From an uncultured Clostridium sp. (GTDB lineage: Bacteria; Bacillota; Clostridia; TANB77; CAG-508), in assembly GCA_947244325.1 (NCBI GenBank), contig CAMXJY010000005.1:1-64000 (forward strand): a DNA stretch of 64,000 nt, read 5' to 3'. Positions within the stretch are counted from its first letter, which is position 1, and each line of letters starts with the position of its first letter. Made by a program: the position numbers and the translations under genes. The notes under the pieces were generated by a model. That model searched no databases. It worked only from the letters and a program-made list of their open reading frames with translations, and was not told where the DNA came from. This document shows, one piece after another, positions 33,957-44,209 of this stretch.

Positions 33957-36900
33957 TTAATTATTCTCTTCCAATTCTATTCCTATGAACATTAATTTAA
34001 TTCCAGCTAAATCTGATATAGATATTTTTCCATCTCTATTTATATCTGCTGCCATTAATTTAGTTCCTGTTAGAATTTCTTGTTCTATATAATGTAATTT
34101 TAATTGTGCGATATCTGTTGTTGATATTTTTCCATCTCCATTAATATCACCTGTTACAACTAATTCAAATTCTAATGTATCAGCTGTTAATGTCATTCCT
34201 GTTCCAATAATATCATCTTCTCCTAAAACATTTCCATCTTTATCTTTAATAACTATTTCTCTATTGCATTCTACATTATTTTTAAATTCTCTAACTGTTG
34301 TATTTGGTTCTATTTTTGATATGAATTCTTCATCAATTACATATATATCAGAAGTTATGCTTGGTTTATCTTCTTCTTTTTCTTCTATGTGTAATGTAAC
34401 TTCTACATCTTCTGCATTAATATCAACTTCTCCATCACTTGCTTCTAATCCTATTGCTTTAAATAAGATATCTTTTGGAAGTTCAGTAATATTTTCTTTT
34501 ACTTGTAATTGTATTTTGTATACTACTCCATTTTCATTGAAATATGTTCCATTATCTGTTACAAATTTAAAGTTGTCTTCATTAATTGAATTTTCGTCTA
34601 TACTCCATCCATTTTCACTTTCAACTTTTACTATTTCTAAAATATCTCTATCGAAGTCTAATTGTCCTCCTATTGCAATTAATCCTTTTCCTACATCTTG
34701 CATATTATCAATTTCAAAACTTATTTCAAATATATCACCTGGATTTAAAGTTTCTTTTGATGCTTTTAATTTTACTTCAAAACTTGGATTTCTTACTGGT
34801 GGTTTTGGGTCATCTGGATTTTCTGTATCTTTCTTTATCCAAGTTACAACTGCTGTTGCCATTCCTGAATTTCCTGATTCGTCTGTATATTCAAATGTGT
34901 ATTCTCCATTTTCTGTAAATGTATGTGTATTTCCACCATCTACAGTAACATTTTCTTTATCAAATGTTATTGTTGCTATTACATCTTGATCTGTTGTTTC
35001 TGTTGTACTATAGCTAATTGTTGCTACTGGTAATGTTCTATCAATCCATGTAACTACCGCTTTTGCTGTTCCTGTATTTCCTGCTTCATCTACAAATTCA
35101 AATGTAAATTCTCCATTTTTTGTAAATGTATATGTGTCTTTTCCATCATTATTTGTTATTTCTATATCTTCACTTGCTTCTACTAAGCTTGCAACTACTT
35201 TTCCATTTGTTTTATTTGTAATATCATATGAAACTGTTGCTTTTGGAGCTACTCTATCTATCCAATTTACTATTGCTGTTACAGATCCTGTATTTCCTGC
35301 TTCATCTGAATATTCAAATGTAAATTCTCCATTTTCTGTAAATGTATATGAATTCTTTTCTCCATTGTTTGTTATTTTTACATTTTCTTTATCAAATACT
35401 ACTCCAGCTTCTACATCTTGATTTGTTTTATTAATTGTACTATATATAAGTGTAGGTACTGGTACTACTTTATCTATCCATGTAACTTCTGCTATTGCAA
35501 CACCCTTATTTCCAGCAGGTCCTGTAAATTCAAATTCATATGAACCATTTTCTGTAAATGTATGAGTATTTCCACCTTCTACAATAACATTTTCTTTATC
35601 AAATTTTATTGTCGCTATTACATCTTGGTTTGTTTTTTCTTCTATATTATAGCTAATTGTTGCTACTGGTAATGTTTTATCTATCCATGTAACCTTTGCA
35701 GTAGCTGTTCCTGTATTTCCTGCTTCATCTACAAATTCAAATGTAAATTCTTCATTTTCTGTAAATGCATATGTGCTACTTCCACCATTATTTGTTATTG
35801 TTACATTTTGTTTATCAAATTTTATGCTAGCTATTACTGGTTGATTTGTTGCTTCTATAATATTGTATGAAATACTAGCTTTTGGAGCTATTTTATCTAT
35901 CCAATTTACTGTTGCTACTGCTGTTCCTCTATTACCAAGTTCATTTTCAAATTCAAATGTAAATGTTCCATTTTCTGTAAATGTATATGTGTTTGAACCA
36001 TTATTATTTGTTATTGTAATACCATCTTCTGTTTCTAAAGTTGCTACTACATTTTGATTTGTTTTATCAGTAATATTATATTTTACTGTAGCTTTTGGAA
36101 TTGTTTTATCTATCCAGTCTACTCTTGCTGTAGCTACACCTTCATTTCCATAAGGTCCTCTAAATTCAAATGTAAATTCTCCATTTTCTTCAAATGTGTA
36201 TGATGTGCTTCCATTATTATTTGTAACAACTGTTCCTTCTCTATCAAATGTAATTGTTGCTGTTACTGCACTATTTGTTGTTTCTGTTATGTCATATGTT
36301 ATTGTAGCATTTGGTAATGTTTTAATTATCCAATCTACTGTCGCTGTTACTGTTCCAGAATTTCCATAAGGTCCTACAAATTCAAATGTGAAGTCACCGT
36401 TTTCTGTAAATGTATATTTATTGCTTCCTTCATTGTTTGTAACTCTTGTACCTTCTCTATCAAATGTTACTGTTACAGTTACATCTTTGTTTGTTGGATC
36501 TGTAATATCATAAGTTAATGTTGGTGTTGGTAATGTTTTAATTATCCAATCTACTGTTGCTACTGCTGTTCCTTTATTTCCTTCACTATCTTCAAATTCA
36601 AATGTGAAACTTCCATTTTCTGTAAATGTATATGATGTACTTCCATTGTTATTTAATACTATTATTTCTGTACTTGGATTTACTAATGTTGCTACTACAT
36701 CTTGATTTGTTTTTTCTGTTGTACTATATTGTATTTCTGCTGTTGGAACTACAACTTCTTTCTTTGTTGTATCTTCATAGAAGTTAAACATTCTTGCTCC
36801 AACGTGTCTCTTTGCACTTGTATAAGAAGTATTTGTACCTGTTATTTTTACATATCTTACTTTTACTGATTCATCAAAATCTATTGTTTTTGTATTTTGA

Positions 36901-39900
36901 TTATTTGCCCAACCTGTTATTTCTGCAATTGGTGTAAATGTTTCTCCATCCATACTTCCTTCAATTGTACCACCAAGTATTTTTCCATTTTCACTATGTG
37001 GCACATAATCCATTGCACTTAAGTATACTGCACTATCAAATTTTACTATTATATACTTTTGTGTATCTGTACCTGATGATGAGTTTAACCATCTAGTGTT
37101 ATAGTTACCATCTAAAGCATTTACCGCTAATCCGTTTTGTCCTCTATCTTCTGCTGAAACACTTGCTAATGATAAGTTTTTAACTGGTATATATTTTCTT
37201 GTATCTGCTTGATTATCATCTGTAAATGTAAATTCTACTACATCACTTGCAGCAAACACATTTCTTGCTTTTTGTCTAATTAAAAGTTTAGCATCTCCTT
37301 CTACTATTGGTTCTTCTTCTGAATAGTCTTTCCATCCATCATTGCTTCTTGTATTTCTTTCAATCTTCCACTCTAAACCATCTGTATTACCTATACCAAT
37401 TAATCTATTTTCTAAATCATTTAAATATGCTGTAATTGTAGGTGTAGTTGAACTTTGAATATTTATAACGTACTCAACATTATTGATACGTAATTTTATT
37501 TTGTCATCTCCATTTACTTGTTCTATTTCTTCAGCTGTTAAAGTTTGCTCATCTGATGTTCCTCTTTTCCAAGTTTCTCCACCATCTAAACTGTATTCCC
37601 AATCTGAACTTTTAAATTCGTCCTCTAATACTATTTTTTTAGCATTTTCTCCATCAAATGAGAATGATGCTGCTTTTTTAACTGTTGTATCTTCATATAG
37701 GTTAACTATTGAAAGTGATGCAAATATTCCATATCCGTCCATTTCAATTTTTACGTATTGTCCTGATATGCTTTCATCAAATACAATTCTCTTTAATTCT
37801 TCATCTTCACCTGCATTTTCTATTCTTCCTGCTTCTATCCAATCTTGATTATTATCACTTATATATACTCTAGCATTTCTTATATAGCAAGGATCATCAT
37901 TTCTATATTTCTTTTGAACATATTCTAATGCTGATATATATTTGTTTTCATCAAGTTTTATTGTGTAGAAAGCTCCTGTATTTGCTATACTATATCTAAA
38001 GTCTGTATGCCATAATGTATTACCATTTCCATCTATTGCATTTTGTGCATAATATGGTCTACTACTATCTACTGATTGATTTACATATCCTCCTACTGAT
38101 AAATGTTCAATTGGTATATATTGTTGTTTTGCAGTATTTGTATTTTCTGTAAATTGAAATTCTATTGGATCACTTGCTGTATTATTTCCATTAGCTATTG
38201 CTCTAATATATAATTTTTTAGTTCCTTCAACTATTGGATCTTCTGCTGTGTAATCTGTCCATGTAGTTGTACCTTCTATTTGCCATTCAAGACCATTTTT
38301 ATTATTTGTACCTATCAATCTATTTTCCCAATCATTTAAATAAGTTGAAATTGTAGGTGTATCTGTTTTATTAATTTTTATTGTATATTGTGTAGTATTA
38401 CCATCAAAACGCATTTTGATTTGATTCTCTGCACTAATTTGGTTTACTTCTGTTTCTGTTAATTGATGTTCGTCGCCACTTCCATTTTTCCAAGTCGCTC
38501 CTCCATCTAAACTATATTGCCAACTTTGACCTTTAAAGTCATTATCTAATATTATCTTTTTAGCGTTATCTCCATCAAATGAGAATGTTCCTACAATTCT
38601 TACTGTAGTATTCTCATAAAGGTTAAACATTTTTGCTGTAATAAAACTGTTTTGTGTTCGTTTTCCTACTATTTTAACATATTGTGCTTTAACTGGATCA
38701 AAATCAACTGTTTTTGTTGTAACATCATTTGTGTTTGCATATGTCCAATTTGTTCCTGATACTACTTCTGTCCAGTTTTCTCCATCAAGACTTACTAATA
38801 TTTGTGCACTTTCAATCTTTCCATTTCCACCTGGAGCTGGGAAGTATTCTAAGGCTGTAAAGTTTTTAACTTCATCAAATTTAAATACTATAAATTTATC
38901 TGGATCATTTCCATTCCAATTTGAATGCCAACTTGTATTTATGTTACCATCAATCGCATATCTTGCATATCTTCCTTGACCTGATGCTTCTGTTGAAAAA
39001 GCATGTAATCCTACATGATCAATTGATATATATTTTCTTGTATCTGGATCTGTGTTTGTTGTAAATGTGAATGTACTTTCTGTTTTACTTTCCAAACGAG
39101 TTCCTGTTGCTCCAACTTTAACTGTTACTGTTTTATCTCCTGATAAATCAGGTTCTGCTACACTATATAATGTCCAAGGATCATTTTCATTTAATTTCCA
39201 CATCATTGTTGGAGTTGCTGCAATTAATTTATTTTCCCAATCATTTGCATATAATGTACTTGGTAACCCTGCTGACTCTTGAATATCTATTTTATATAAG
39301 TTTTCTTCATTATAATTTACACCAACTATATGAATATAAATATCATTTTCAGCTGTAATTGATGCAATTTCTTCTGGTGTTAATAATAATTTATGTTCTT
39401 CATCTCCTGTAAATGAAACTTCATTCCAGTGTTCTAATCCACCTGTTGGATTTCCATCTAAACAATAATCCCAACGAACTCCGCTTCCATCAAAACGACT
39501 TCCTAATACAATTTTATTAGCATCTTCTCCATCAAATGAGAATGTTGCAATTGTTGTATCCAATGTTCCAAGTATATAATTTGCCATTGTTCTTGTAAGT
39601 GATGGTTGATATACTGTATAGCTATCTGCTGTATTATTTGGAGTTGCTTTTCCTTCATTTAATATTCTTGTTTGTAAAAGTGTAAATCTATATTCATTTT
39701 CAACACTTACCATTTTTGGTTTAATTAGGTTTGTTAAATGATACATTGGTAATGGGAAGTATTTTAAAGCTTCAGCCATTTCCTCAGCTAAATCATAAAA
39801 ATCATTTTCTGTTTTTTCTGGATTTGCACAATATGCATTATATAATCCATACCATGCATCTATATTTATTGATTGTACTTTTAAAGCTTCTCTATAAATT

Positions 39901-41798
39901 TCTTCTTGTTTTACTGGGTCATCTGCATAAACTTTTGCTTGCATCATTATTTTTTGGCATTTTTCTAAGTTTGCTTGGTCATTCATTGCTTCTTGAGATA
40001 ATGCCATATATACTACTGAATATCCTCTACTATAACTTGCATTTCCCCATCCTAAAGGCATTCTCTCACCTTTTTCTGATTTTGTCCAACCACTTACATC
40101 ATTATCAAGTCCCCAGTATCCTTTACCATTAGAATCCTGTGTATAGTAAACAATAGCTGCGTGTCCTGGTTGACCAATAACTGCTGCGGGTATACCATGT
40201 ACCCCACGTATACAAGCACCAGATTTTGATATACCACCACAAACAGCACCTGTACCAAATTTATTTCTAAAATTCATCCATTGTTTGTAAACTTTATTGC
40301 TTGATGTACCACGTGTAATTCCATAATTTGGTGCGTCTGGATTATTTAAGTCAGGCCACATCAATTTTTTTACTACATTTCCATCTTCATCTAATACTTT
40401 ATTTCCATTTTCATCTTTTAATGGAACACTAAATAACTCATTAAAATATTCATAATTTGCATCATCATAAAATATCGGATTTTGATAATTTGGATATACA
40501 TATGCCAAATAAGAGTGTGGTGTTAATAATGACCAAACACGACTTGGAGCTTCATCAATTTTTGATTGTGTATATTCATTAAGCCATAATATCTCTTCAT
40601 CATCTATATTTGTTTGTAATACAAAACGCATTTCCTCTATAGTGTAACTTTCAAACCAAGGTGTTATATCAGCATTTGCTGCTGCTCTAAACTGACCATT
40701 ATTATATAAATCTTTATAAAGTTTATAACGTACGACTGCATCTGACTGATTTACTTTAACTGAAGATTGCATCCATAAACCTATTCTTGTAGAATGTGTT
40801 AATGAAAGTGATATCACCATTCTTTTATATAAATCACCTTTTGTTATAGGTGCATCTGGTCTTCTATTATGCAATCTTCTTATACCTTCATCTGATATTG
40901 GTTCTGTAATATCAAAATCACTTTTATATTCTTTTAGTAATCTTGCAAGTTCAGTTAATGAATTAAAGTAACTACCTGATGGTGTTCCTCCTAATATATA
41001 GTAACGAATATTTTCTAAATCATTCATTAACCAATCTATTGCTGCTTTATTATCTTCACTTTCTGTAATAAATCTTTGTAATGCATATTCTCCCAACTTA
41101 CTTGATAATTCTCTTTGTAACAATAATAATTCGTAATTTGGGTCTGATATATCTTTATTTGGATAATCTTTTATTCTTTGATCATATTCTGCTAAACTTA
41201 CTACAAGACTATTTTGTTTATCTAAATATTCTTGTGTAACAAACTTAGCATCTGCATATACTGAATGGTCATTACCATTGCTACCATTAGAGTCTGCATA
41301 TAATTTTAGATAATTTGCATCTCTAATATCAATTTCTACATATCTAGCATTAGCACCTGGTCCTGTTACTGGAGCATTCTCTACTGTTTTTAAATTCCAA
41401 TTTGTACCATCTGTTGATGTATAAATATAAAATTTAACACCGTTACTTGAGTTTGCTGCAGTTGAATTTAATCCCATATAAGTTGTAAAGTAATCATACT
41501 TATCTTTATATGCACTAATGTCATAAACTAAAGTTGAAGTCGCATGTGCCCACATACCTTTATCAAAAGTATAATATGCCCCCTGTACTTTAACTGAAAG
41601 TTTTCCTCCTGCACTAGATTTATCTCTTATAAAATCTCCCCAACCAGATCTCGATTGGTTTGCAATATAATCTATATCTGATAAATATAGACATTCACTG
41701 CTATTTTCCTCGGTTGCCTGAACACGAGAAGTAAATAAACATAAAAAAATTATTAAAATTGTTAATACCGATAAAAAAATTTTCTTTTTACTTTCCAT
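33957..41798 (-). CDS. giant multidomain surface protein with cohesin and dockerin (2613 residues)
   Basis: Signal peptide (IIFLCLFTSRVQA), NPCBM-like domain, helical region with transglutaminase-like site (GAVCGGIS, GQPGHAAIVYY), three units each made of a short beta module (FSFDGENAKKIVL, WEYSLDGGETW, YLNDLENRLIG) and an F5/8 type C domain, then nine Ig-like repeats of about 70 residues (TNQDVVATL, YTFTENGEFTFEF, DWIDK). A cohesin domain (SFEVKLKASKETLNPGDIF) and a C-terminal dockerin pair (GDINGDGKIS, DINRDGKIS) follow. AAGGAAGG precedes the ATG. Having cohesin and dockerin on one chain could allow self-assembly or binding of the paralogue at 28964. No LPXTG; secreted. Confidence 0.85.
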   Translation of the reverse strand: MESKKKIFLSVLTILIIFLCLFTSRVQATEENSSECLYLSDIDYIANQSRSGWGDFIRDKSSAGGKLSVKVQGAYYTFDKGMWAHATSTLVYDISAYKDKYDYFTTYMGLNSTAANSSNGVKFYIYTSTDGTNWNLKTVENAPVTGPGANARYVEIDIRDANYLKLYADSNGSNGNDHSVYADAKFVTQEYLDKQNSLVVSLAEYDQRIKDYPNKDISDPNYELLLLQRELSSKLGEYALQRFITESEDNKAAIDWLMNDLENIRYYILGGTPSGSYFNSLTELARLLKEYKSDFDITEPISDEGIRRLHNRRPDAPITKGDLYKRMVISLSLTHSTRIGLWMQSSVKVNQSDAVVRYKLYKDLYNNGQFRAAANADITPWFESYTIEEMRFVLQTNIDDEEILWLNEYTQSKIDEAPSRVWSLLTPHSYLAYVYPNYQNPIFYDDANYEYFNELFSVPLKDENGNKVLDEDGNVVKKLMWPDLNNPDAPNYGITRGTSSNKVYKQWMNFRNKFGTGAVCGGISKSGACIRGVHGIPAAVIGQPGHAAIVYYTQDSNGKGYWGLDNDVSGWTKSEKGERMPLGWGNASYSRGYSVVYMALSQEAMNDQANLEKCQKIMMQAKVYADDPVKQEEIYREALKVQSINIDAWYGLYNAYCANPEKTENDFYDLAEEMAEALKYFPLPMYHLTNLIKPKMVSVENEYRFTLLQTRILNEGKATPNNTADSYTVYQPSLTRTMANYILGTLDTTIATFSFDGEDANKIVLGSRFDGSGVRWDYCLDGNPTGGLEHWNEVSFTGDEEHKLLLTPEEIASITAENDIYIHIVGVNYNEENLYKIDIQESAGLPSTLYANDWENKLIAATPTMMWKLNENDPWTLYSVAEPDLSGDKTVTVKVGATGTRLESKTESTFTFTTNTDPDTRKYISIDHVGLHAFSTEASGQGRYARYAIDGNINTSWHSNWNGNDPDKFIVFKFDEVKNFTALEYFPAPGGNGKIESAQILVSLDGENWTEVVSGTNWTYANTNDVTTKTVDFDPVKAQYVKIVGKRTQNSFITAKMFNLYENTTVRIVGTFSFDGDNAKKIILDNDFKGQSWQYSLDGGATWKNGSGDEHQLTETEVNQISAENQIKMRFDGNTTQYTIKINKTDTPTISTYLNDWENRLIGTNNKNGLEWQIEGTTTWTDYTAEDPIVEGTKKLYIRAIANGNNTASDPIEFQFTENTNTAKQQYIPIEHLSVGGYVNQSVDSSRPYYAQNAIDGNGNTLWHTDFRYSIANTGAFYTIKLDENKYISALEYVQKKYRNDDPCYIRNARVYISDNNQDWIEAGRIENAGEDEELKRIVFDESISGQYVKIEMDGYGIFASLSIVNLYEDTTVKKAASFSFDGENAKKIVLEDEFKSSDWEYSLDGGETWKRGTSDEQTLTAEEIEQVNGDDKIKLRINNVEYVINIQSSTTPTITAYLNDLENRLIGIGNTDGLEWKIERNTRSNDGWKDYSEEEPIVEGDAKLLIRQKARNVFAASDVVEFTFTDDNQADTRKYIPVKNLSLASVSAEDRGQNGLAVNALDGNYNTRWLNSSSGTDTQKYIIVKFDSAVYLSAMDYVPHSENGKILGGTIEGSMDGETFTPIAEITGWANNQNTKTIDFDESVKVRYVKITGTNTSYTSAKRHVGARMFNFYEDTTKKEVVVPTAEIQYSTTEKTNQDVVATLVNPSTEIIVLNNNGSTSYTFTENGSFTFEFEDSEGNKGTAVATVDWIIKTLPTPTLTYDITDPTNKDVTVTVTFDREGTRVTNNEGSNKYTFTENGDFTFEFVGPYGNSGTVTATVDWIIKTLPNATITYDITETTNSAVTATITFDREGTVVTNNNGSTSYTFEENGEFTFEFRGPYGNEGVATARVDWIDKTIPKATVKYNITDKTNQNVVATLETEDGITITNNNGSNTYTFTENGTFTFEFENELGNRGTAVATVNWIDKIAPKASISYNIIEATNQPVIASIKFDKQNVTITNNGGSSTYAFTENEEFTFEFVDEAGNTGTATAKVTWIDKTLPVATISYNIEEKTNQDVIATIKFDKENVIVEGGNTHTFTENGSYEFEFTGPAGNKGVAIAEVTWIDKVVPVPTLIYSTINKTNQDVEAGVVFDKENVKITNNGEKNSYTFTENGEFTFEYSDEAGNTGSVTAIVNWIDRVAPKATVSYDITNKTNGKVVASLVEASEDIEITNNDGKDTYTFTKNGEFTFEFVDEAGNTGTAKAVVTWIDRTLPVATISYSTTETTDQDVIATITFDKENVTVDGGNTHTFTENGEYTFEYTDESGNSGMATAVVTWIKKDTENPDDPKPPVRNPSFEVKLKASKETLNPGDIFEISFEIDNMQDVGKGLIAIGGQLDFDRDILEIVKVESENGWSIDENSINEDNFKFVTDNGTYFNENGVVYKIQLQVKENITELPKDILFKAIGLEASDGEVDINAEDVEVTLHIEEKEEDKPSITSDIYVIDEEFISKIEPNTTVREFKNNVECNREIVIKDKDGNVLGEDDIIGTGMTLTADTLEFELVVTGDINGDGKISTTDIAQLKLHYIEQEILTGTKLMAADINRDGKISISDLAGIKLMFIGIELEENN

Positions 41799-41842
41799 AA
41801 AAAACCTTCCTTCTTATAAATATTATAAACTCATTTTAATAC

Positions 41843-41896
41843 TTCCGTTTACATAACATTCATCATAATTATACCATTATTTTCTAGCTATGTCAA
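41843..41896 (-). promoter_or_regulatory. promoter and leader motif of the 2613-residue protein gene
   Basis: TTGACA (41896-41891), 17-base spacer, TATAAT (41873-41868), then GTTATGTAAACGGAA (41857-41843), the same 15 bases as before the paralogue. The rest of 41799-42115 holds a terminator and a short AAGAAATGTAC repeat near 42015. Confidence 0.75.
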
Positions 41897-42049
41897 CGAT
41901 TTCCCCTAATATATGTATATTACATTTGTGTTACTTTTATGCATGTACGGAAATAAGTATTTACATAATATTCACTTTTATAAAAAATATAACATCACTA
42001 CATTCGCACAGTTAAGAAATGTACAATATTTAGTATAACTTTCCTATTA

Positions 42050-42086
42050 TATAAAAAATACAATTAGTCTGTTTTACTAATTGTAT
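42050..42086 (-). terminator. terminator of the GntR-ABC operon
   Basis: ATACAATTAGT pairs with ACTAATTGTAT; a T-run follows on the minus strand. Confidence 0.7.
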
Positions 42087-42115
42087 CTCTTCTCCTTATT
42101 TATTCTTATTATTCT

Positions 42116-42778
42116 TTAAATTTCTTTTTTAGAATAAATTTTATATGACATTCTATAAGATATATAATATAGAACTCCTACTATTATGGCTGCTATTGCA
42201 CCGCCGTATCTTTTTAGCATTACTAGAAAATCCTCTAATGTATATGGAGATGTTTTTATTAAAAGAGCTGTAACACCTGAAATTATAGTCATTACTAATA
42301 CAATAGATATCATTTGAATAATCCTACCCTTTTCTGCACCAAATTTATACATAATTGGAATTTGAATTATCTGTAACACTAACATCCCTAAAAGAGCCCC
42401 TACTGATGACATTGATATATCACCTATACCATTTAACGCTTTAGTTTTAAAAAATTGTACTAATATTGCAATAACTGATCCTATTATTGCTCCTATAACT
42501 GTCATTATTAATATATACATATATCTTGCTTTTACTATATCTTTTTTGCTAACTGGAAATGAAAGTATATATTTATCTGATTTTGAAAAACTATCATAAC
42601 TAAAACTACTTATGCCAACCATTCCAAATATTAAAGTAATCATTATTGGTAAAACAGTTGATACTTCATCATTAATTGTGTTAGTTATTAAAAATATTAT
42701 TACAAGGTAAATCATTGTTGTTTTATATGATTTTATATTCATAAGATCTTTAATTATTAATCCTTTTACAATATTCAT
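42116..42778 (-). CDS. ABC-2 type transporter permease
   Basis: A 220-residue membrane protein with six hydrophobic helices and the typical cytoplasmic start MNIVKGLIIKDLMNIKSYK, followed by FSYDSFSKSDKYILSFPVSK, a conserved loop in small ABC-2 permeases of the YtrC/BcrB kind. It begins one base after the ATPase stop, in a GntR-ATPase-permease operon. Such exporters often protect against peptide antibiotics or adjust the envelope; substrate unknown. Confidence 0.85.
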   Translation of the reverse strand: MNIVKGLIIKDLMNIKSYKTTMIYLVIIFLITNTINDEVSTVLPIMITLIFGMVGISSFSYDSFSKSDKYILSFPVSKKDIVKARYMYILIMTVIGAIIGSVIAILVQFFKTKALNGIGDISMSSVGALLGMLVLQIIQIPIMYKFGAEKGRIIQMISIVLVMTIISGVTALLIKTSPYTLEDFLVMLKRYGGAIAAIIVGVLYYISYRMSYKIYSKKEI

Positions 42779-42779
42779 A

Positions 42780-43637
42780 TTACTTTTCCCCCTTTATATA
42801 AATTACCATTATCTCATCTATTGTAGGTTTATCTATTATTTCAATATCATATTTTTGCTTAAATGATACTTTATCTTCTACTAAAATATCATATTCATAT
42901 CTATTTTTCTTATATTTTATAAAGTCTTTCTTATCTATTTTCTTAAATTCCTCTTCTGTACATTTAACTATTCCATAATTTTCTATCAATTCATCTTTAG
43001 GTTTTGTTATTACAATCTCACCATTATTTATAAAAGTTATATAATCTGCAACTCTTTCTAAATCTGATGTTATATGGCTAGATACTAATATTGAATTTTC
43101 TTCGTCTTGTATAAAGTCTTGAAAGATATCAAGTATTTCATTTCTTGCTACTGGATCAAGTCCTGATGTTGGCTCATCTAATATAAGTAACTTAGGATGA
43201 TGTGATAAAGCCATTGCAATTTTTAACTTCATTTTCATTCCACTTGAATATTCTTTTGTCATCTTATTTTTAGGTAATTTGAATTCTTCTATATACTTAA
43301 AATACAAATTCTCATCCCAATTTATATATATGTTCTTCATTATTTTATTTATATCAACTGGGTTTAAATAATCTGATAAAAAACTATCATCTAATACAAC
43401 TCCTATCTCCTCTTTAACTTGTTTTTCATTTTCTTTATTATCTAAGTTAAAAATTTTTATTTCTCCACAATCTCTATCTATAATATTTAAAATAGATTTT
43501 ATTGTAGTAGACTTGCCTGCACCATTCTCACCAATTAAACCCATTATCATACCTTTTGGTAATTCTAGATTTATATTTTTAAGTTCAAATCCATTATATT
43601 TTTTACTTAAATTTCTAACTTCTAAAACATTCTCCAT
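42780..43637 (-). CDS. ABC transporter ATP-binding protein
   Basis: A 285-residue ATPase: Walker A GENGAGKST (36-44), Q-loop region with GVVLDD, signature YSSGMKMKL (about 129-137), Walker B LLILDEPTSGLD, switch His in SSHITSD. The C-terminal 70 residues after the nucleotide-binding domain are a charged extension usual in BcrA/YtrB-like exporters. It directly abuts the GntR regulator gene upstream and the permease downstream, so all three form one unit. It powers the permease encoded at 42116. Confidence 0.92.
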   Translation of the reverse strand: MENVLEVRNLSKKYNGFELKNINLELPKGMIMGLIGENGAGKSTTIKSILNIIDRDCGEIKIFNLDNKENEKQVKEEIGVVLDDSFLSDYLNPVDINKIMKNIYINWDENLYFKYIEEFKLPKNKMTKEYSSGMKMKLKIAMALSHHPKLLILDEPTSGLDPVARNEILDIFQDFIQDEENSILVSSHITSDLERVADYITFINNGEIVITKPKDELIENYGIVKCTEEEFKKIDKKDFIKYKKNRYEYDILVEDKVSFKQKYDIEIIDKPTIDEIMVIYIKGEK

Positions 43638-44015
43638 TTAATTTTCCTCCTCATATAAATAATCAAACAATTCTATAATATCTTTTTTACTAATATCTGT
43701 TATTTTAGCAATTTTAATGATTTCCTCTAAATGCCCTTCTATTATCTTTATTTTTTCTTCTTTAATTAACTCCTTGTTCCTTGATATTACAAAACTACCT
43801 TTTCCTTGTACAGTTTTAATATATCCTTCGTCTTCTAGCTCATCATAAGCCTTTTTTACTGTTAACACACTAATTCTCAAATCTTTTGCTAAATTTCTAA
43901 CTGATGGCAAAGCTTCTGAAGATTTTAATTCATTTGAATTTATTGCTCTTTTCATTTCTTTTTTTATTTGTTCGTATATAGGAATTTCACTATTATTGCT
44001 TATAATCAAATTCAT
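43638..44015 (-). CDS. GntR-family (YtrA subfamily) repressor
   Basis: A 125-residue regulator with an N-terminal winged helix (IPIYEQIKKEMKRAI, ALPSVRNLAKDLRISVLTVK, then GYIKTVQGKGSFV) and only a short helical dimerisation tail, as in YtrA, which lacks an effector-binding domain. First gene of the ABC exporter operon. It probably binds the triple direct repeat overlapping its promoter at 44031-44067 and represses the operon until envelope stress or an antibiotic appears. The inducing signal is unknown. Confidence 0.9.
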   Translation of the reverse strand: MNLIISNNSEIPIYEQIKKEMKRAINSNELKSSEALPSVRNLAKDLRISVLTVKKAYDELEDEGYIKTVQGKGSFVISRNKELIKEEKIKIIEGHLEEIIKIAKITDISKKDIIELFDYLYEEEN

Positions 44016-44030
44016 TTCATCACCTCTTTA

Positions 44031-44067
44031 TATATAACAGTATATAACAGTACATAACAGTTGTCAA
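44031..44067 (-). promoter_or_regulatory. promoter with three operator repeats
   Basis: On the minus strand TTGACA (44067-44062), 17 bases, TATACT (44044-44039). Overlapping it, CTGTTATRTA occurs three times in tandem with a 10-base period, one helical turn each. It is the likely site of the GntR protein at 43638. Confidence 0.75.
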
Positions 44068-44209
44068 TATATTTTTATATTTTCTTTAATACTTGCTGTT
44101 TTTAGCTTCACATAATAGAAAATATATAAAATCTATAACAAAACTTGGTCTATTTCATAAACTATATTGATAGGTAATTTCTATTATCTATTAAAGGAGG
44201 AAATTATTT

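Noticed and set aside
34264..34989. Long plus-strand reading frames opposite the two giant genes (also 37483, 35134, 29664)
   Set aside because: They mirror the repetitive Ig-like coding sequence, lack ribosome binding sites and have no domain of their own.
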